This document shows positions 1-3,944 of a DNA stretch of 6,171 nucleotides, piece by piece. Made by a program: the position numbers and the translations under genes. Source of the DNA: Tannerella sp. GTDB lineage: Bacteria; Bacteroidota; Bacteroidia; Bacteroidales; Tannerellaceae. Below the pieces are notes generated by a model. It did not search any database and was not told the DNA's origin. It saw only the letters and a program-made list of their open reading frames with translations. Numbering within the stretch: the stretch's first letter is position 1; each line of letters starts with the position of its first letter. Where the stretch lies: contig JAISEZ010000006.1 in NCBI GenBank assembly GCA_031263835.1, forward strand, positions 1-6,171. Direction: 5' to 3'.

Positions 1-1185
1 ATTCCAAGCTCCTACGGTAACGAAAACCTGAAACCCGAAACAAAGTACGAATTTGAAGTCGGGCTGGAAAGCCGGTTTTTCAACAGCCGTCTGGGCTTTG
101 AAGTTTCATACTACAACAACAAAATCGTTGACCAGCTGTTGCAGTACGATGTAGCCTCTTCGACCGGTATCAGCAGATACTGGAGAAATGTGGGCGAATT
201 GCAGAACGCCGGCGTGGAATTGACGCTGAATGTCGTGCCGGTTGAAACGAAGGACTGGTACTGGAATTTGCGTTTCAATTATGCAGCCAACCGCAACGAA
301 ATCACAAAACTCCCGGATGATCTGCCATTCCTTAAAAACGGAGGCGGACTCGGAAATACGGGATCGGGTATGGAAATCCGTTCGTATGCCGGGCGTCCCA
401 TGGGCGACGTTTATCTTTGGAGACGCAAGGAAGTGAACGGAATGAAAGTGGTAGGAGATGCAGGATACACAATGGCTACCGGAGATGAAAACTATTCGTA
501 TGCAGGCAATCTGCTGCCGACAGGAGTGGGCGGTTTTGCCTCGTCTCTCTCGTATAAGAGCTTTACACTCGACATGATGTTTGACTTTACGATCGGCGGT
601 CTGGTGCTTGACCAGTGGCAAACGTATTCCACAAGAATGGGTATCAGCGAAAAATCCCTTCAATACAGGGATGCCGCGCATGGCGGCGTGCCATACCATT
701 TCGAGGGCGGACACAGTCTGGAGAATATCGTTGCAGGCGCAGTACCGGCGGGAGGCATCACCTATTATGACGGCGTGCCTTTGAACGGCGTACAGTCAGA
801 CCCCAACGGAAGCATTGTCGATAAAGACGGAAGCAAATATTCCGAAGTTTCCAAGGTAGTCCCCTCAAGCAATTACTACACTACAATGTATAATTCCTGG
901 GGTGGCGGAGGCGACTATGTGGATGATCTGTATGACAATTCATATTTGAAATGCCGTGAATTATCACTCAGTTACATGCTGCCGAAACCGATTACCCGGA
1001 AGTTCGGCTGCAACAGCCTGAGTCTGTCGCTGTTTGGACGTAATTTGTTTTACGTATTCAAAAATATGCCGAATTTCGACGCCGAAGCTTCGTCGGTGAG
1101 TACGCGATGGCTCGGCGCGGGCGATTTGGGTAAAGCTGTAGCGGCTACCCGCACGATAGGCCTTTCTTTAAGAGCAAGTTTTTAA
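1..1185 (+). CDS. SusC/RagA-family TonB-dependent outer-membrane transporter, C-terminal part
   Basis: The frame is open from base 1 to a TAA at 1183-1185. It gives 394 visible residues; the N-terminus, plug domain and TonB box lie outside the window. What is seen is the distal half of a beta-barrel: the NLKPET motif typical of TonB-dependent receptors (visible residues 9-14), alternating aromatic/polar strands, a GNLLPTGVGG segment (about 169-178), the SusC-type stretch DNSYLKCRELSLSYMLP (about 312-328), FGRNLF (about 345) and a final strand ending in phenylalanine, as outer-membrane barrel proteins usually do. By family knowledge, SusC proteins form the TonB-driven pore through which a SusD-captured ligand enters the periplasm. 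The susD-like gene 20 nt downstream confirms the assignment. The substrate is unknown, since glycan and peptide importers look alike at this level. No frameshift or internal stop is seen. The promoter and any regulator lie upstream, out of view. Confidence 0.95.
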   Translation: MPSSYGNENLKPETKYEFEVGLESRFFNSRLGFEVSYYNNKIVDQLLQYDVASSTGISRYWRNVGELQNAGVELTLNVVPVETKDWYWNLRFNYAANRNEITKLPDDLPFLKNGGGLGNTGSGMEIRSYAGRPMGDVYLWRRKEVNGMKVVGDAGYTMATGDENYSYAGNLLPTGVGGFASSLSYKSFTLDMMFDFTIGGLVLDQWQTYSTRMGISEKSLQYRDAAHGGVPYHFEGGHSLENIVAGAVPAGGITYYDGVPLNGVQSDPNGSIVDKDGSKYSEVSKVVPSSNYYTTMYNSWGGGGDYVDDLYDNSYLKCRELSLSYMLPKPITRKFGCNSLSLSLFGRNLFYVFKNMPNFDAEASSVSTRWLGAGDLGKAVAATRTIGLSLRASF

Positions 1186-1205
1186 CAGTATAATTTTCAA
1201 GGAAT

Positions 1206-2951
1206 ATGAAAAAGATAATAGTAATAGGTACGATGTGCGCTGCTCTGTTCACTTTTTTTAATTGCAGCGACGAGGATTTTTCGAGTAAATACAAAGACCC
1301 CTCCAAAGTCACTTCCGTCACGATAGAACAGGTTTTTACCGGCGTACTGGAAGAGTCGAACGAATTCCTGAGACTTGGATACGGACGGTATTTCGTCCAT
1401 GACCCGGCTTTCGGTATCTGGGCGCAGACATGGGGTTCACGTCCCGACGACGATATGTATGAAAGCAACCAGATGCAGGTTGACGGCAGTTACGGACGGT
1501 ATTTAAGAGTGTTGACCCAGTATAAGCTGCTCAAAAAAGAATTTGACAATTCCGCAGACCAGTCGGTTTATAAAGCGTATGAGCTTTGCGGAAGAGCGGT
1601 TATGCTGCACGTGCTGTTTCAGACACTCGACGAGTTCGGCAAACTGCCGTTCGAAGAGGTGGGACTTTTCCCGCTTACCGGCGAGATTGTCCTTCCACAG
1701 CTGGACGACACAAAGACGCTCTATCAAAAGGTGCTTACCGAACTGGACGAAGTCAACACCGAACTGGCAAACGGCGGAAGTGTTGCCGCATCGACCGACT
1801 GGCTCAATCGGGGTGATATGACCCAGTGGCGCGTTTATGTCAATTCGCTTCGCCTGCGCTGTGCCATACGGCTTTCGGGTGCGGAAGATTACACCAATCC
1901 CGACAACACCATGGTGTCGGACGCAAAACGGATTATCGCCGATATACTGGGAGACCCCGGTAAATATCCTGTTGTAACAGGCGTAGATAACCAGATCTAT
2001 GTGGAGAACAATTTCTCGACCTCTCCCAACGGCTGGTGGACCACTCTGACCAATCATGACGGAAATCAGAACGGCAAAAACTGGGCGATGCGCTGTACTG
2101 CCGGCGAGGCTTTACTCCTGCGTCTGGATTTGAATCAGGACAGCCTCTATACTGCCGATGCCGACGACCCGCGTTTGCCTCTGATATTCGACCCTGTTCA
2201 GGGCGGAACCCGTGAAGGAAAGTATGTTGGCGTGAATCCCCGCGATGATAATTCGATTGTACGCCCGCTCATTGCCGGCGACGGTGACGGTGACAACGGC
2301 ATCAAACAGATGTCTTCGCATAATGAGCGTTCGTTCAGGGACAATCGCAGAATGAAAGGATACGTCATCACTCCTTCCGAAATACTGTTCTACAAAGCGG
2401 AAGCCATTCTGCGTGGAATCGTTTCGGGCGATGCGGAAACAGCATTTAAAGACGCTGTTCTGGAATCGGTGAAGATGTATGCAACGGTGAATGCCGAATC
2501 CGATGCTACGGGCGAATCGGCGCTTCGCAGCGCTGTGGTTGCAGGCGAAGGTACGCAGTGGGCAGCCGACTGGACGGATGCAAAAATTACCGCTTATGCC
2601 AAAGCCAAATGGGATGCAGCTGTTTCGACGACCGACAAATTGAAACTTGTTTATGAACAGTTCTGGGTTCATAACACGGTTTTTAATACGGTAGAGACAT
2701 TCAACAGTTTGCGCCGTACAGGTATCCCCGACAATTTGTACTATGGCTACCGTTCGGGTTCAAACTCGACGAAAGTGCTGCCAAACCGTCTTATCATCCC
2801 GGCAAGCGAACATGATCGCAATCCGAATATTCCCAACGAACGTTCATCCGTGGGTTTCGAGCAGGGTAAAGGCAACTGGGAAGTGATTTTCTGGGCGCGC
2901 GACCTTACCAATTCTTCCCAGTACAAAGGAACGGTAAAGACATCGCTGTAA
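1206..2951 (+). CDS. SusD/RagB-family nutrient-binding outer-membrane lipoprotein
   Basis: This is a complete 581-residue gene. It starts at ATG 1206, 20 nt after the susC-like stop, with AAGGA only 2 nt upstream (1199-1203), and ends in TAA. The N-terminus is a lipoprotein signal: MKK, a hydrophobic stretch, then Cys20. The lipobox FFNC is loose, with Asn rather than Gly or Ala before the Cys. The following SDED resembles the Bacteroidota lipoprotein export signal that sends lipoproteins to the cell surface. Family-typical segments are DPSKVTSVTIEQVFTGVL (31-48), TPR-like helices around 122-150, DPRLPLIFDP (321-330), TPSEILFYKAEAILRG (389-404), ETFNSLRRTGIP (497-508) and IPASEHDRNPNIP (531-543). 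These resemble the SusD-like_2 branch more than classical starch SusD; I judged this by eye. Role: a surface lid that binds ligand and hands it to the SusC barrel. An aspartate-rich loop (359-365) might bind a metal. The gene is last in its operon, before the terminator at 3024. The ligand is unknown. Confidence 0.95.
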   Translation: MKKIIVIGTMCAALFTFFNCSDEDFSSKYKDPSKVTSVTIEQVFTGVLEESNEFLRLGYGRYFVHDPAFGIWAQTWGSRPDDDMYESNQMQVDGSYGRYLRVLTQYKLLKKEFDNSADQSVYKAYELCGRAVMLHVLFQTLDEFGKLPFEEVGLFPLTGEIVLPQLDDTKTLYQKVLTELDEVNTELANGGSVAASTDWLNRGDMTQWRVYVNSLRLRCAIRLSGAEDYTNPDNTMVSDAKRIIADILGDPGKYPVVTGVDNQIYVENNFSTSPNGWWTTLTNHDGNQNGKNWAMRCTAGEALLLRLDLNQDSLYTADADDPRLPLIFDPVQGGTREGKYVGVNPRDDNSIVRPLIAGDGDGDNGIKQMSSHNERSFRDNRRMKGYVITPSEILFYKAEAILRGIVSGDAETAFKDAVLESVKMYATVNAESDATGESALRSAVVAGEGTQWAADWTDAKITAYAKAKWDAAVSTTDKLKLVYEQFWVHNTVFNTVETFNSLRRTGIPDNLYYGYRSGSNSTKVLPNRLIIPASEHDRNPNIPNERSSVGFEQGKGNWEVIFWARDLTNSSQYKGTVKTSL

Positions 2952-2962
2952 CTGTATGGAAA

Positions 2963-2994
2963 CGGTTCAAGCAGAACCGGTCTGAAAACCGGTT
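2963..2994 (+). other. Two overlapping, mutually exclusive small hairpins after susD
   Basis: Hairpin A pairs CGGTTC (2963-2968) with GAACCG (2974-2979) over a 5-nt loop. Hairpin B pairs AACCGGT (2975-2981) with ACCGGTT (2988-2994) over a 6-nt loop. They share 2975-2979, so only one can form at a time, and B is the longer. No T-run follows either, so neither is a good intrinsic terminator. They lie 11 nt past the susD-like stop and could protect the 3' end of the transcript. That role is inference; only the pairing is seen. Confidence 0.5.
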
Positions 2995-3023
2995 GAATTA
3001 TTTGTACGGTTAAATTTATCTGT

Positions 3024-3060
3024 AAGAGGCTGTCTGAAAAGGACGGCCTCTTTCTTTTCT
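3024..3060 (+). terminator. Intrinsic terminator of the susCD operon
   Basis: AAGAGGCTGTC (3024-3034) pairs with GACGGCCTCTT (3042-3052), an 11-bp stem with one G-U pair and a 7-nt loop. TCTTTTCT follows directly, extending the T-rich 3' tract. It lies 72 nt after the susD-like stop, where the end of the operon is expected. Read on the minus strand, the A-rich 5' side gives AGAAAAGA before the stem but no clear T-run after it, so it mainly serves plus-strand transcription. Confidence 0.85.
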
Positions 3061-3199
3061 CGCAAAGTGTAAATGATGTTGTCTATATTTTTGTAAAATC
3101 GGTTGGCATATATGTAATTCCGGCGGATTTTTGCGTCGGACTTCCTTCGAAGTGTGTTCGAAATGTGGTTCGCGATGTCTTCTCCGGACGCATTTCAGA

Positions 3200-3225
3200 T
3201 AGAGACGCGACGCATCGCGTCTCTA
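3200..3225. repeat. Palindromic repeat family A, copy 1
   Basis: TAGAGACGCGA (3200-3210) is the exact reverse complement of TCGCGTCTCTA (3215-3225), with CGCA between. It matches copy 2 at 3351-3378 except for one central base (C for T) and an altered outer base on the left. Two copies 150 nt apart show this is a dispersed element rather than a one-off hairpin. I recall similar GAGACGCGAT...ATCGCGTCTC palindromes recurring in other bacterial genomes, but cannot verify that here. No T-run follows on either strand. Confidence 0.8.
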
Positions 3226-3260
3226 CGTCGAGCTGCGGCTTGCAGGGGGTGGTCCATGTT

Positions 3261-3278
3261 CGACGCCTGACGGCGTCG
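3261..3278. repeat. Short GC-rich inverted repeat
   Basis: CGACGCC (3261-3267) pairs with GGCGTCG (3272-3278) over a 4-nt loop (TGAC). It lies between the two copies of palindrome family A. No T-run follows, so it is not a standard terminator. No second copy is seen in the window. Confidence 0.55.
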
Positions 3279-3279
3279 G

Positions 3280-3306
3280 GGGACAATAGGGACAGCAGGG
3301 ACGGCC
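3280..3306. repeat. Three degenerate 9-nt tandem units (GGGACRNNN)
   Basis: GGGACAATA, GGGACAGCA and GGGACGGCC follow one another without a gap. The first five bases of each unit are identical. The array is short and could be chance, but it sits within a larger cluster of repeats. No coding frame makes sense of the 9-nt period. Confidence 0.45.
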
Positions 3307-3350
3307 CGAAACAGATGCGCCCCCTGACTGTTATACAATACAGGTGCGCT

Positions 3351-3378
3351 GTAGAGACGCGATGCATCGCGTCTCTAC
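3351..3378. repeat. Palindromic repeat family A, copy 2 (perfect 28-nt palindrome)
   Basis: GTAGAGACGCGATG (3351-3364) is followed directly by its exact reverse complement CATCGCGTCTCTAC (3365-3378). As RNA or single-stranded DNA it would fold into a hairpin of 12 or more pairs. The element begins with GTAG on both strands because it is a perfect palindrome. GTAG beside a palindrome is the hallmark of REP elements acted on by RAYT transposases. That link is inference; no RAYT gene is in the window. Confidence 0.85.
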
Positions 3379-3381
3379 TCT

Positions 3382-3402
3382 CCGCAGGTCATCGACCTGC
3401 GG
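3382..3402. repeat. Palindrome family B, CCGCAGGTC hairpin
   Basis: CCGCAGGTC (3382-3390) pairs perfectly with GACCTGCGG (3394-3402) over ATC. It begins 4 nt after family A copy 2, so the two hairpins form a close pair, and a third (3413-3429) follows 10 nt later. The sequence after it (TTATAAAAA) is not a T-run, so it is not a clear terminator on the plus strand. Confidence 0.7.
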
Positions 3403-3412
3403 TTATAAAAAT

Positions 3413-3429
3413 CCTGCCTTTCAGGCAGG
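3413..3429. repeat. Palindrome family C, CCTGCCT hairpin
   Basis: CCTGCCT (3413-3419) pairs with AGGCAGG (3423-3429) over TTC. It is the third hairpin in a row after 3351-3378 and 3382-3402. On the minus strand the stem is followed by ATTTTTATAACC, which contains a five-T run one base after the stem. It could therefore act as a weak terminator for minus-strand transcription. It is more than 500 nt past the porE-like stop, so any such role would be as a backstop. Confidence 0.6.
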
Positions 3430-3466
3430 CGGAATGATGATAATTTCGTGCGTTTGCCCTGAAACG

Positions 3467-3674
3467 ATACTTCGCACGGCTTGGTTTTGTGCATTGCCCA
3501 TAGGGCATTTATATCAATAGACAGGAAGAGCGGCAAGCCCGTTTTTATTGCCCGTAGGGCATTCATTTCTTATTTATGAATCCCCTTACGGGGAATAACA
3601 AATGAGCGGCACACGTTTTTCTATTGATATGGTTCCCTACAGGGGAATGCACAAAACCATCCCGTGTGCAGTAT
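3467..3674. repeat. Long imperfect inverted repeat with 56-nt arms
   Basis: The left arm (3467-3522) and right arm (3619-3674) are imperfect reverse complements of equal length around a 96-nt centre. Perfect blocks are TGGTTTTGTGCATT (3482-3495) against AATGCACAAAACCA (3646-3659), ATATCAATAG (3511-3520) against CTATTGATAT (3621-3630), and ATACT at the outer left end against AGTAT at the outer right. Identity stops sharply at the ATAC/GTAT ends. The centre carries further small palindromes and a partial direct repeat of GAGCGGCA (3528 and 3604). There is no transposase frame and no clear target-site duplication. A MITE-like or composite repeat element is the simplest reading. Confidence 0.7.
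3493..3647. repeat. Four related short palindromes (CCC-nTA-GGG type)
   Basis: ATTGCCCATAGGGCATT (3493-3509) and ATTGCCCGTAGGGCATT (3547-3563) differ at one base. Two relatives follow: TCCCC-TTAC-GGGGA (3581-3594) and TTCCC-TACA-GGGGAA (3633-3647). Each is a 5-bp stem with a 3-5 nt loop, in an A/T-rich setting. Start-to-start distances are roughly 54, 32 and 53 nt. The first and last lie in the two arms of the long inverted repeat, the middle two in its centre. The pattern is too irregular for a CRISPR array. Confidence 0.65.
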
Positions 3675-3743
3675 AACATTTAGTTCCAGGCGGGAGTAAC
3701 ATCTCATTCCAGCCGACAGTATCCCGTACCGCATGCAGTATAA
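3661..3743. repeat. Direct repeat pair CCCGT...TGCAGTATAA
   Basis: CCCGTG followed by TGCAGTATAA (3661-3676) recurs as CCCGTACCGCA followed by TGCAGTATAA (3723-3743). The second copy has a few extra bases between the two shared blocks. The first copy overlaps the outer end of the right arm of the long inverted repeat, so the second may be a remnant of another copy of that end. Confidence 0.5.
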
Positions 3744-3805
3744 ACCCAAAATGTCCATTGGAGACCTGCGTTTTGGATAATGATTAATTATGCGAATCAG
3801 CAGTC

Positions 3806-3848
3806 AGGCATTGTCTGGAAATAAACAGCACATTTCCGGACCATGCCT
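3806..3848. repeat. 17-bp imperfect hairpin
   Basis: AGGCATTGTCTGGAAAT (3806-3822) faces ATTTCCGGACCATGCCT (3832-3848) over a 9-nt loop. There is one true mismatch and one position that becomes G-U in plus-strand RNA. It lies about 100 nt past the porE-like stop and could stabilise the 3' end of that minus-strand transcript or slow polymerase. No T-run follows on the minus strand, so I do not call it an intrinsic terminator. Confidence 0.65.
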
Positions 3849-3853
3849 TAGCA

Positions 3854-3879
3854 GGGCGAACACACAGGTTCGCCCCTAC
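3854..3879 (-). repeat. GTAG-headed palindrome, GGGCGAAC/GTTCGCCC
   Basis: GGGCGAAC (3854-3861) pairs perfectly with GTTCGCCC (3868-3875) over a 6-nt loop. Read on the minus strand the element starts GTAGGGGCGAACC, so GTAG sits at the base of the stem as in REP elements. It lies 5 nt beyond the 17-bp hairpin and 69 nt past the porE-like stop. I recall near-identical GGGGCGAACC-type palindromes in many unrelated bacterial genomes, but this is memory and not a search. Confidence 0.7.
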
Positions 3880-3886
3880 ATGCGCA

Positions 3887-3942
3887 AACCATTAACCGTT
3901 AACCATTAACCATTAACCATTAACCATTAACCACTAACCATT
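3887..3942. repeat. Heptanucleotide tandem array, eight AACCATT units
   Basis: Eight contiguous 7-nt units run from 3887. Units 1, 3-6 and 8 are AACCATT, unit 2 is AACCGTT and unit 7 is AACCACT. A degenerate ninth unit, AATTATT (3943-3949), contains the TAA stop of the porE-like gene. On the minus strand it reads (AATGGTT)n directly after that stop. Such an array can gain or lose units by slipped replication. It lies outside the reading frame, so a change in number would not alter the protein unless it reached the stop. Confidence 0.9.
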
Positions 3943-3944
3943 AA

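Larger units (their letters stand above)
2952..3944. other. Repeat-rich convergent intergenic region, no credible gene
   Basis: This gap of about 990 nt lies between the 3' ends of the susD-like and porE-like genes. Open frames of 60-95 codons exist on both strands (for example 3083-3367 minus and 3165-3437 plus). They run straight through the palindromic repeats, show no recognisable protein family and have no convincing ribosome site, so I do not call them genes. The content is a terminator at the left end, then several kinds of palindrome, direct repeats, a long inverted repeat and a heptamer tandem array, listed separately. About 3061-3195 and 3744-3800 hold only weak inverted matches. 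I see no tRNA, rRNA or recognisable small RNA. Confidence 0.8.

Noticed and set aside
1503..2672. Minus-strand open frames of 184 and 186 codons
   Set aside because: Both are antisense to the susD-like gene and give Cys/Arg-rich translations without family features.
3083..3437. Open frames of 90-94 codons on both strands in the intergenic region
   Set aside because: They translate through palindromic repeats, look like no protein family, have low-complexity Arg/Ser-rich content and overlap each other on opposite strands.
3467..3674. CRISPR-like array
   Set aside because: Repeats are short, divergent, unequally spaced and partly inverted. There are no unique spacers of even length and no cas gene nearby.
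3887..3942. Telomere-like or integron-type repeat
   Set aside because: The 7-nt unit is not a known telomere repeat, the array is internal between genes, and no integrase or recombination-site features are present.
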